Assembly (NCBI RefSeq): GCF_042242105.1
Contig: NC_092027.1
Span: 14,964,721 to 15,028,720 of the forward strand
Reading direction: 5' to 3'
DNA: 64,000 bases
From: Pempheris klunzingeri
Taxonomy: Eukaryota; Chordata; Actinopteri; Acropomatiformes; Pempheridae
Of this stretch, positions 23,345 through 32,080 are shown piece after piece. Within the stretch, counting starts at the first letter, position 1; every line of letters starts with the position of its first letter. The notes beneath the pieces were generated by a model. That model was not told where the DNA came from. It was given only the letters and a program-made list of their open reading frames with translations, and did not search any database. The position numbers were made by a program, and so were the translations under genes.

Positions 23345-25386
23345 GACATTAATCCCCTGACTCCTGTTAAAACCGGTCTGGAATGTCATGTTTCCTGTTT
23401 ATCTGCATGCATACCACCCAGACTCCTATTGTGTGAAATCCTGAGTTAAGCCACAGCGGTAGGTAAGCAAACAGCAAAACACACCGTTGTGGTTGCGTTG
23501 ACAGGTGGATTTATAACTCCCTGGTTCTTGGACTGAGCTCCGTCTATCTAAAAGCCTCAGGTGTTTGTGATTGAAAACGTAAGCACGTTTATGGCTGAAG
23601 CACAGACGCATGTGCAACGCTGAGCCAGACGGTTCGATGATCACTGAATGTTCTCAGCATTAAATGTGCTCACTGAACATCCAAAAGTGCAAATATATCA
23701 TCATATCACGAACACATGCCGACTTCTGCTTCAATACACAGGATGCATCTGCAGGCAATACCAAGGGTGAGGGTGATGTTCTGGAGCTATTCAATGGCAC
23801 ACATTAAACGTGGCTGCGGATATCAGGCGGCACGCAGAGCCAGGAGTTATTTAACGCCATTTCTGACCCAGCATGAGACGCCAGAACTTCACTGAAGCCA
23901 ACAGGGTGTTTTTAAATGCTCGGTGTCAGGCGGGCGGCACTGTCGGAAAACGAACAAGAGAAAGACAAGAGCAGGCCTGTGTGTGGGCAAGGAGGTGAGA
24001 AACATTTGTGTGTGTTCCAGTGAAAAACAGAGCGCCATGTCCTCACCAACTGCTCATGACTTAACAGCAATATTGCAACATGAACTGTGCGAGGAAATTG
24101 GCCAACTGGCCGGCTTCCTGTCTTGCAGAGTGGGAGCCAATCAGACACAGATGAAGCCATGTTCAAATAATCATGTCTTTGCAGGCAGCAGCAGCTCTGG
24201 GGACAAGCTGCAACTAGAGATCGATGCAAGACCTCCCTCATGCCTGGAGGCCGAAACCATAAAAGGACAAAGTCAGGGGATGAGTTATTGATTAGCACTG
24301 ATTTTGAATATTGTATTGATATGACAATACTTTAAATGCCTTTTGAGTCAAAACCCAGCACCTGCCAGGTGTGATGTCTGTGTCAAGGTTTTATACAACT
24401 AAACTTGACATTTGCTTACAGCTCAGACCAGAGTAACTGTACGGCGGGTGTTCAGCTGTGATGCCTCAGAGGATGCAGTTTCTCTTTCTAATCAAAGACT
24501 ACAGCAGGTGCTTTCACTATTTAGTTCCTCCTTCTCCTCCCAAGCTGATGGAGTGCTAATAAGAGTCATCACCCGCTGGAGCAATTAATCAAATACAACA
24601 CACATGATCCAAAAGCCTTGAAATGTAGAGGGGTTTTAATCATTTTTCAGTCAGATTTGGGGATCCAGCGTGGTGAGTTAGTTGAGGCCTGGGGTCTAAA
24701 TGTTTCCTCTACTCTACTCAGGTATTTAAATTTCCTCAACAGCACTGACCCAAGAGGTGGTTATTTGCCAGGACACAGTGTTTTATTTTCAGGTTGCAGG
24801 GTGTTTCTATCCAGCATTGTGTGTATCTGTCTTAAGTCATCACATTTATATGTATGACTTAGTGGTGATTTTGTAGTGAGTTTACTCGATTTTTAATTTT
24901 TTTTACATCCAGTGGCACCAGAATAACATTCCTGCAGGGGCTTGTGTTGTTTGTGTGTAACTCAAGTGACTTTAAGTAACCATATCCTAGCTTCTATCCT
25001 ACATGGAATCATTACAGCAGAATATCTTGAGGTCTCTCATGAACATGCAACAGTTTGCATACAGTCTCTATTATAAAGTCCTTCCTGCTGTATTTCAAAG
25101 CAAGCTGTGCTGTTTCTCCCTAAAAGCAACGATGGCCTACCTTGATCAGACTGCTGCGTCGAGGGATGGATTTGGAGGCTGAATCCGAACCCGTGCTCTC
25201 CCACGTAGGGGACTCGCATCCGGATTCGTTTTGGACCCTCTTCACGGCGTCTGACACGCTGCAGTTTCCGTTTGACACCGGCTCTCCTCGGTGCGTCTCC
25301 GGGCTCGTTCCGGCTTCTCCTGACGCAGCTTTCCAGCCGGCAACCGGTGGATCGACGGCGCTCTTGCTCCCTCCAAATTCAGCCAT
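3552..25386 (-). CDS. plcl2: Inactive phospholipase C-like protein 2 (PRIP-2), complete, 12 coding exons
   Basis: Coding exons in transcript order: 25141-25386, 15768-15869, 15395-15544, 15057-15217, 13590-14052, 12217-13440, 11471-11720, 11083-11369, 9947-10150, 7911-7986, 3898-4007, 3552-3734. All phases join into 1151 aa (human about 1127). The start is the ATG at 25386 in a perfect GCCACCATGG Kozak context. Order: Ser-rich N-terminus with RVxF-type PP1-docking KTVSF (93-97), PH domain (exons 3-5), EF-hand region, catalytic X and Y halves (exon 6), C2 ([11 protein letters not shown], exon 7), PRIP-type C-terminus. X keeps the first catalytic His (HNTYL, about 440), but the second His position is Thr (CTGHT, about 485), the family's hallmark of lost lipase activity. 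PRIP proteins bind InsP3 and protein phosphatases and affect GABA-A receptor traffic. [19 protein letters not shown] marks PLCL2 rather than PLCL1. Confidence 0.95.
4214..4460. repeat. degenerate interspersed repeat, percomorph type
   Basis: Phrases such as 'atctcaacaaccactggatg', 'ttgccatgaaat' and 'cctaagtacagactcacaga' belong to a repeat family I know to be scattered through percomorph genomes. It sits in plcl2 intron 11. No coding capacity is seen. Family name and ends are uncertain. Confidence 0.45.
5185..5517. promoter_or_regulatory. pair of RFX X-box-like sites in a plcl2 intron
   Basis: GTTACCATGGAAAC at 5185-5198 and GTTGCTAGGCAAC at 5505-5517 lie 307 bp apart. The second is an almost symmetrical X-box of the kind bound by RFX factors. 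A (CA)16 repeat (5286-5317) lies between them. They are in the intron between exons 10 and 11 of plcl2. Regulatory use is inferred from motif only. Confidence 0.35.
5286..5317. repeat. (CA)16 microsatellite
   Basis: Uninterrupted dinucleotide run in plcl2 intron 11. A shorter (TG)8 tract follows at 5541-5556. Confidence 0.95.
6275..6292 (+). repeat. short TTAGGG telomere-like tract
   Basis: Three perfect GGGTTA units in plcl2 intron 11. At this length chance or repair-mediated insertion is as likely as any chromosomal rearrangement. Confidence 0.8.
7654..7729. repeat. (AGGAG)n purine pentanucleotide array, about 15 units
   Basis: A nearly perfect 5-bp tandem repeat makes an all-purine strand of about 76 nt. 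It lies 182 bp from plcl2 exon 10, on its downstream side in transcript orientation, so the pre-mRNA carries a CTCCT tract just inside the intron. Such arrays are usually length-polymorphic. Confidence 0.95.
10740..10935 (+). repeat. interspersed repeat, copy 1 of a family seen twice
   Basis: An AT-rich block opens with 'ctgcaataaacaattatttt' and contains 'gaccaacagcctcaaaccca'. It is recognisably related to 16707-16975. Both resemble a common non-coding teleost repeat whose ends read like 'ctgcaactaacgattatttt'. It sits in plcl2 intron 8. Confidence 0.5.
12217..13440 (-). CDS. plcl2: plcl2 exon 6: X and Y pseudo-catalytic halves
   Basis: This 408-codon exon runs from VSEETSLKL to PQLLHVK, donor AAG|gtgtgg. 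It holds the X domain ([36 protein letters not shown]), an acidic X-Y linker ([14 protein letters not shown]) and the Y domain ([20 protein letters not shown]). The linker carries KSVSF at 12706-12720. Its splice junctions match the human protein without gaps on either side. Confidence 0.95.
16707..16975 (+). repeat. interspersed repeat, copy 2 of a family seen twice
   Basis: It contains 'gatgtcagaaaatagtgaaa', then 'aatgcccatcacagtttact' and 'gaccaacagtccaaacctca', which align with the corresponding part of 10740-10935. It sits in plcl2 intron 1. It is a better preserved copy, with no coding capacity. Confidence 0.55.
17856..18240 (+). repeat. interspersed repeat with 'tttactcaagta' head
   Basis: The order 'gcatttactcaagtacaatt', 'tagttaaaagtagctccacc' and 'cttctacttttac' matches a non-autonomous repeat I recognise as widespread in percomorph fishes. 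It is in plcl2 intron 1. Ends are approximate. Confidence 0.55.
18599..18621. repeat. (TC)n microsatellite
   Basis: Perfect TC dinucleotide run in plcl2 intron 1. Confidence 0.9.
19122..19149. repeat. (CA)14 microsatellite
   Basis: Perfect run in plcl2 intron 1. A (AAAG)n tract follows at about 19374-19408. Confidence 0.95.
19640..19850 (+). repeat. interspersed repeat with 'gacctttgacctttgac' core
   Basis: The segment 'gaggtcacgtgacctttgac', continuing into 'caaaatataatcagttcacc', matches a very abundant fish repeat whose consensus has the same succession of phrases. It is in plcl2 intron 1, diverged and non-coding. Confidence 0.5.
22435..22760. repeat. interspersed repeat with 'aagctaagctaact' block
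   Basis: It shows 'ggggaaacagctaccctggc', 'atgctaagctaagctaactg' and 'atttcccaaaatgtggaact', characteristic phrases of a common percomorph non-autonomous repeat, here rearranged and diverged. It lies in plcl2 intron 1. Confidence 0.5.
22886..23342. repeat. cluster of three CA/GT microsatellites
   Basis: (AC)21 at 22886-22927, (GT)11 at 23051-23073 and (CA)19 at 23304-23342 lie within 460 bp of plcl2 intron 1. The first and last are on the same strand and the middle one is inverted, so intrastrand pairing is possible. Confidence 0.9.
25141..25386 (-). CDS. plcl2: plcl2 first coding exon
   Basis: It encodes the 82-residue N-terminus, from MAEFGGSK to PRRSSLIK, and ends AAG|gtaggc in phase 0. 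Human PLCL2 has the same SSIIK|DG junction before KKTVSF, which confirms the splice. The segment is more GC- and CpG-rich than the surrounding introns, as expected close to a promoter. Confidence 0.93.
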
Positions 25387-25517
25387 GGTGGCACACTTCT
25401 GGGTTCCTCAGATCTCTTGAAAGCAGCGGGGCTCCGGACGCAACAGCGCTGCACACGGATACAGGCGTGCCATCGTGTGAAGGCAATGAACGGCGACCGT
25501 GCGCCAGGAGCGGAGGA

Positions 25518-25521
<4 letters not shown>

Positions 25522-25555
<34 letters not shown>

Positions 25556-25561
25556 GTGGCG

Positions 25562-25603
<42 letters not shown>

Positions 25604-25619
25604 GGTGGGGGGGGGGGGG
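25522..25619. repeat. compound (CT)15 / (AC)18 / poly-G tract at the plcl2 5' end
   Basis: (CT)n at 25522-25552, (AC)n at 25565-25601 and a G-run at 25607-25619 lie 136-233 bp upstream of the plcl2 start codon on the minus strand, so in its 5' UTR or core promoter. Read in plcl2 orientation this is C-run, (GT)n, then (AG)n. Confidence 0.9.
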
Positions 25620-26877
25620 CAGCTGAGCGACAGCAGTGACCGACACACCTCCCAGCCCTCCGCCACCAACACTCATCACACCTCCGCGACAGCTTTATGT
25701 GCGCTTGCGTCCAGGAAATGTAGATGCTACGGAGCCTGCCTACTGCCGTTTACACATCCGGAGCCTCTTCACACTGTGCCACTCAACTATGCACACCATG
25801 ATGGTGATTATTTCCTCCCCTCTCTGCCTCTCTCCAGTCATCATCAGCAGCCGCCGGGTTTATAATGTGCAGCAGCAGGCTAATAAAGTCATCAGCTGTC
25901 ACCGAGCTGCTTTGGGGGGGGGGGTTCTAGTGCTGCTTTCTATTAATGCTTCAATAAATCAGTTTCTAATGATTCATGGAACAGTTGTTATCCATTAATA
26001 GGAGCAGCTTCTCGGTTGCCAGGTTGGTAAATCTCCATTTGACCAGTTCGACCATTTGATCAAGAAAAAGCTGCAAACGGCTTTAACACTTTAAAACTTT
26101 TTAACACTCAGTTGCAGAGTTCATGATAAACCTTCATCGGTGGCTTATTAACATTCATAAATGCAAACCTCACACCCAAAGTTCTTTATTATTTACATAT
26201 TGTTATTCTTAACTACAAGCTTGATGATTGAAATCTTTTATTACTGACATAATTTGGTGATTAAAACTCTGTATTAATGATATAAACATTGTCCATGTTT
26301 GATGGTTAAAACTCTTATTACTTATTAAGCATTAATAAATCAATTTTTTAATTATTTATTAATTTATAAAGCCATTAGCTAAAACCTAGAAAACCTTTGT
26401 ATAAACAGTGCCTCATTAAAAAGTGTTTAACACTATGCAGGCTGAATGTAATTGTGCATTAGTTGATTATATTTTACATTCAAACTGCATCATTGGACAA
26501 AATACTGTACCACAGGTACTGGCCTACACTGTTGACAACATGTTATTGTGCACTGACAGATTTGATGAATGGGATATGTAGAAATCATAGTTGTGTCTTG
26601 AGAAAATAAGATGTTGTCAGGGTATTTTTGCAGTGTAGACTTTCACCCAAATTAATATTCTTTTCTCGTGTGCACTTCTGAGACGCTGCCTCACAAACAC
26701 ACAGCAGAACGCACCATCAACTGCCTTTCTAAAATTTAATTGAAATCAAGGTCATGGATTTTACTCAAGGGTTCAGGGGCATGTTTTTGTGATTCATCGC
26801 TCAGGGATGGATGCCAAGATGCCTTCTCAAGGGTAAATGCCAAATAAAATGAATGAGTCCCTTTTTTTTTTTTTTAC

Positions 26878-26980
26878 CTGAGGCATTAACACTGGAACTG
26901 GTATCCAAAAAGAAAGGTGAGTCCAGGTCCTGTAGGTAGACTGGTGTCCATACTCCCTGAGCTGCAGTGTTTCGGTGACT
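26878..26980 (-). other. exon-like cassette of unknown gene
   Basis: On the minus strand a pyrimidine-rich acceptor (tttgtcttacag) precedes 103 nt that are open in two frames and end CAG|gtaaaa. I recognise neither peptide. It lies between the dnah3 3' end and the plcl2 start, so it could be an upstream non-coding exon of plcl2, or a chance match. Confidence 0.2.
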
Positions 26981-28383
26981 CTGTAAGACAAACAGCATGC
27001 TCTGAATAGCTGAAATGATTTTGCTTGTTGACACACAGTTATACCAATACTTACACAAATCAAGGTCAGCGCAGTGTTCACTGACACAAAACCAATGTGC
27101 TCTGTGATTCATGCAAGTTTTGCTCCATTTTCAGCGTAATTCCCCCATAATAAAACACAGTATCATAGAGTTAATCATTTAGGGGAACCTTATCTGGAAA
27201 GACAGGAGGTTCCTCCATTTCATTATCAGCTCAGCATTAGCATAAAGTAATGGCTGCAATAAAAGCTGCGCATCTGAGTGTCCTTGCTCAAAAAACGAGT
27301 CAAATTTTTGGAGGGCAATACTGAGTAAATGGGGATGTCACACTCTCATAAAGTGTTGGGAGAGATGTCTGTGTTTTGGCATTCACAGTTCAGTTTGATC
27401 ATTTTCATTGGAGGTAAATTACTTAGTTTTCCGGGGGGCTTTTTGGAGGACAATCACACATTAGCCTAAGAAGGCCTGAAGGGACTAGATAGAGGAATAA
27501 CTCAAAGCCAGGTTCCTTGTATTCCCCAAATCTCTCTGACTCTTCTTCATTTTCTGAGAACAGGACTAAACTTTAGCTGGAGTCTGACTCAACTCCAAGG
27601 TTGAGGGCTGTTGAGGGCCCCTTAGATACAGGTGGAGATATATGTGTGAATCCCACCATCACTGAACATAATATCACCACTCATGTCAGGATGCATCTGT
27701 CACAGGATCCTCCACCAGCTCCATTTTATAACATATACATATTTAATGTTGCAGTATTTTTTGCCCTATAATCCAGGGTATTGATGGTGCAGCTGAATTC
27801 AGATGTCAGATGAATTATGTCTGAACCTACAAATGCTGACTACAGAGAACATCAAGACGTGCTCACATAAAAACAGCATGAGCCCTAACTATTTTACTAG
27901 GATTTTACTGCAAACACCTTCCTTTTAACAAAAGTTGGTCTGAATGAGGTCCATGATGAAAAGGCTCAGTCGTGATTTGTGGCATCCCGCGGTACAACTA
28001 ATGGCCTGTATGCAGAGAACAGCATCAATCCTGTACTGAATCACAGCATTTTATAATCAAGTCATGAATCTGCTTGTCGGGACAGGAAATCGTTGCCACA
28101 CTCCCGGCCAGACCTCAGTCAGTAACGGTGAGGCAGGTATTTGGCATCTCATCCTCACAGCCCCTGGCAACCCCTTTGTCTCAACTAAGATACTTTAGTA
28201 GTACCGTTGACCACATTTCCCATAAACCATACTTTATCTTGGTGGCACACTGTTTAGCTGCACGAATATATACGAATACATATATTAATGTTACTTATGT
28301 AGAAACTGTACAGAGACTGAAGATGTAGTGAGCTCAGACATTAGTCATTGTGGTTGCTGGATGAGAGCACTGGTTTGCTTTTG

Positions 28384-28397
28384 CTGCCATCTAGTGT
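28384..28397 (-). promoter_or_regulatory. CTCF-like motif (13/14)
   Basis: On the minus strand the sequence is ACACTAGATGGCAG, one mismatch from the core consensus CCASYAGRKGGCRS. It lies between dnah3's 3' end and the plcl2 promoter. Motif evidence only. Confidence 0.3.
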
Positions 28398-29000
28398 TTG
28401 ACGTCAGCACGCACTGCAGATGCTTTTAAGAGATCACTATAAATATTGATATGAACCAGTTGTTTCAGCATTGTGTTGCCTTTATTATCGAGTAATAAAT
28501 CTTTGTAATAACCTGCCACTCACTCTGAAATAAGAATAAAGAAAATATACTTATACAGTAAAGTGCATCAAGGTGCAAAAACCAGCTCTGACTCTTGTTA
28601 TTCCCTCTGACTAGAATTAGTGTGAAACCCATTGTTTTTTTTTTTAACACTAGTGGACACTAGCGTTGGCCAGTGTCCAAGCATCAATATAACATATAAT
28701 GACAATAACTCTTCTGACAATAAATGTAAAAGTAAATTTATGAAATTAAATACATTCTAAATGCAAGGTGGGAGTTAAAGAAAAAAAACCCAAAAGCAAC
28801 AAATAAAGTTCCATTCCCAATAAATCAAACTAAATATGCTGCAATTGTGTCGTCTTAAAGACAAAATATTACAGCACCATAAGATTTCATTGTCATCCAC
28901 TATGAAAGAAACATGTTTTGATTGTGTCATGGTTGCCAAAATGGTACAAATGTGTTACTTTGGCATACAAACACAAGCACTTTTTTTGGCATTTATAGGT

Positions 29001-29006
29001 TTTAAT
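29001..29006 (-). terminator. dnah3: candidate poly(A) signal of dnah3
   Basis: ATTAAA on the minus strand, 35 nt after the dnah3 stop, would give a very short 3' UTR. A canonical AATAAA lies further on at 28481-28486. Confidence 0.3.
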
Positions 29007-29040
29007 GATTGAAAACATTAAAACCACTTGATGCTGGTTC

Positions 29041-32000
29041 TTAGTCATCCAGCTGGCAGAGGCATGCCACCCCGCGATTAACCCAGTGCTTCTGTGGCTT
29101 GTCGGAGGGTAGCTCGATGGACAGGACGTAGTTGGTGGAGTGGCCAGTAGTGGACAAGGTCCCTCTGCGGGCGCTTGTTTTGTAAACAGGACAGACGTAG
29201 ATGTTTTCATGTTTAAACTTGGCCATTTCTCCTGGTTTGAGCTTGATGATGGGCAAAGAGTCAAAGAGGATTTTAGGGAGGGACTCTCCAATGACCATGT
29301 TCTCTCTGTCCCAGCGTGCCCCCTCCATGAAAAGCCCCCTAACATAGGCCCCATCCTCTGGCTTCTCCTCCATGTGGGTCTCCTCTTTTGTCACCTGGAA
29401 CACAAGTCAGAGCATGAACATCTACCCGATATGTCCCTAATGTTATTGAGTATTTAATGTAATTAAGGTTAGCTATGCGTGCCTCAAATTCAAAGCCAAT
29501 GTAGTCGATGGGTATGGTGTACTTCCTGGCAAAGTTCTGAGCCACTCCAGTAAGAAATGACTGGGTAAAGTAGAAGCCAGAGAGCCAGAAGACTGTGGGT
29601 GGGCCGTTATCTATCCAGTCCTGTCAAGACAGACAACCATGAATTTGCATAGGTATTAGTGCGTTTAAATAATCTGTTCTCTACACAATCAGTGTTGCTT
29701 TATTACAAACAGATTTGTTTTTTGCTAATACACACTGGGGGTAATTTTAATTCAATTCACTGTAAATATTCAAACAATTCCCCAAACTTCAGACAAAACT
29801 GTAAATATACGCTATGTGATTCAAGCTACTTTGTATGTGCTTCATTCATCTTGCCAAATATATTACCGCCATGATCTGTGCGGCCCGTATTAATCATAAT
29901 TCTTACTTGCAGGAACTGCAGCCTGGCTAAGAGATCAGTCATGTAGCTCCCCATTGGTTTGAGAGAGGGGTAAGACTTGGCTGCCCACATAGCGGGCACC
30001 TTGCCCACCAGCATACTGTTGAAGACATTCTCAAGTTCAGCAGACATGACGATCTGGCCCTTCAAAGCTTTGCGGATGTTTACCAAGCTGATGCGCACCA
30101 CTTGAGTGAGCCTGTGAAGAGGGGAGACGAATGTGATTAAGTATGAGTTGTGAAGGATTTCATTAGTGTCCAGCACAAAATGGTCAATGAACATGAGTTA
30201 TTGGCAATTAAAGTATGTATTCTTCAACAATGATTTTTAAATGCAGAGCAGAACAAGTTGTTACCTGTTAAAGCGTATGACTTCCTGTCTCAAAACAGTA
30301 TTCATAGACTCCTCATACATAACTGGGTATTTGTCTATCACCATTTGTATGTTAAAGTCGGCTGGCAGTTTAGACAGGATGTCCTCCGCGAGCTCGTCTA
30401 CAACTTCCTACAACACAAACAGAAAACCTGGATATAAGTCTAACACTTATTCCACATTCCTCAGTGAAATAATTACATGCCAAAAGTGTAAAATGAGTGC
30501 TCCAGACAACAGGCAGGACAAACCTGAGGAGACTTGTTCCCTCCTCCTGCCTGCCTGGGCAGAGTCAGCAGCACCCCATCCAGGAGCTGATTGGTCTCCT
30601 GATTATCCTTTGTGATGTCAGCGTTGCTGTGAAGTCCGAACACACACGGATCGGCACAAATTGGAAAACTGCGAATGTAGCTGACGTATGTCTGGAATAA
30701 AGAAAATTATTAAAATGACTTTCTTTGTCAAATTAAAGGATTACTTGATCTTCAACACTGTGCCCCTCAGGACAAGACAGCTGCTTTATGTGATGAGTGA
30801 TAATGATGGATATGGCAGTCTTACACTGTTACACTAAATTGATTAGATTTATGACAGTACCTGATAGGGGCCATGAGCTGGGACATAATACACATCTCCC
30901 TCACACAGGTGGTAGCAGTCCAGCTCTATCAGCTCCCAACTGTAGAAAATGGACAGAAGCGACAGCAGCAGGCGCCTGTCTTTGTCATCTGTCACCCTGC
31001 CACCATAGTTGCACTCACCTGAGAACAGAAGACATCATTATTGTGATACTTATTGAGAGGTTTTGTCAGGTTTGAGACATTACCGTACATACAGATTTTC
31101 ATACATGCAAAGAGAGAAGGAGACAGTGACTTTTGATAACAAAGAAAAACTGCCCTATGGTTTAGGGTACATCCGCCCTGTTTACTCACCACAATGAAAT
31201 TCTCACCTGTAAGGTATGCAAGGGCCTCAAGTGGAACCTCATCATACTCATCCAGGAACATCTGGATCTGCCTCATGCTGATCCTCAGGTCAGACTCATT
31301 AAACTCATAGGGAATATTCCATCCTGAGAGAAAATGGGCAAACATCCGCTACAGGATTTTTTTTTTTTTTTTTACATACAATTGCAGAATAATAGTAAAA
31401 TTAACAAAAATGTTTATGAAATGTTTACTGCATATTAAAATGATCCACGGTTAAAAAACAAAAAAGACATTTAATCACATACGGATCAAACAGCAGATAA
31501 GAACTACAGTTTATATTCCTCACCCAGAGGTCCAAAGTTTCTCCTTTCCTGTACTAGAGCATGGAAGAAGGTGAGACCAAATAGGAGCTTCTGCCAAATG
31601 ACCTGTTTCTTGGAGCTGTCAAAGAAGGCAGGGTCAGAGATGGGGTGACTCAGGTAGGAGCGCAAAAGGTTGGCTCTTATTCCTTTAGGAGGCTCATTGG
31701 TCATCTTAAGCCCATTCTGCAGGATACTGACTGGGAATTTGTCGGACGGGTAACTGGTTAACCACAACCTGGAGAGAAGAAAAGACACTTGCCTTTATCA
31801 TTTTCTTCGTGCAAGAGCATGTTTCTGTTAAACTCACCGTGTAGAATCTGTTACCTAAAGTTGGGGTGTGTGCTCTCCGGGTTAATGGTTTCCTCGCAGA
31901 TCCTCTCCAGAGCGGGCATCCAGCTGGTGGCCAGGTGGCAGTTCTGCAGTACCACCCAGGTGCCCTCTTTGATGGCTTTGTCAATCATTTGCGCTGCTAT

Positions 32001-32080
32001 AGGTCCTTGTCCCTGTCCGAGAGAAATGGTTTGGGTCTTACTGCCCCCCATTTCTAGGTCATCAGCAAACTTCAGCAGAC
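29041..32080 (-). CDS. dnah3: dnah3 exons 53-61: AAA6 and C-terminal domain
   Basis: Exons: 31855-32080, 31524-31768, 31207-31323, 30861-31018, 30524-30691, 30265-30407, 29907-30111, 29483-29620, 29041-29394. They encode [101 protein letters not shown] and the end [20 protein letters not shown]. The last intron (29395-29482) begins with GC rather than GT. Confidence 0.95.

Larger units (their letters stand above)
15870..25140 (-). other. plcl2: plcl2 intron 1 (9.3 kb)
   Basis: This large intron runs between the N-terminal exon and the KKTVSF exon. Apart from the repeats listed separately I see no further exon. Long open stretches on both strands around 23912-24298 have no recognisable protein signature or flanking splice sites. 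Confidence 0.85.
25387..29040. other. plcl2-dnah3 intergenic region
   Basis: The left end is the GC-rich plcl2 promoter/5' UTR. The rest is AT-rich and has no recognisable gene. Items of note are a 103-bp exon-like cassette at 26878-26980 (-), a CTCF-like site at 28384-28397, and minus-strand poly(A) hexamers (ATTAAA at 29001-29006, AATAAA at 28481-28486) that could end dnah3. Confidence 0.7.

Noticed and set aside
23912..24298. Overlapping open frames of 122-128 codons on both strands
   Set aside because: No protein signature and no splice sites in the middle of plcl2 intron 1. Open frames of this length on both strands at once point to chance.
25242..25865. Long open frames (145-197 codons) across the plcl2 first exon and repeats
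   Set aside because: They read through (CT)n/(AC)n repeats, which translate as Ser-Leu and His-Thr runs, and are shadows of the plcl2 first exon.
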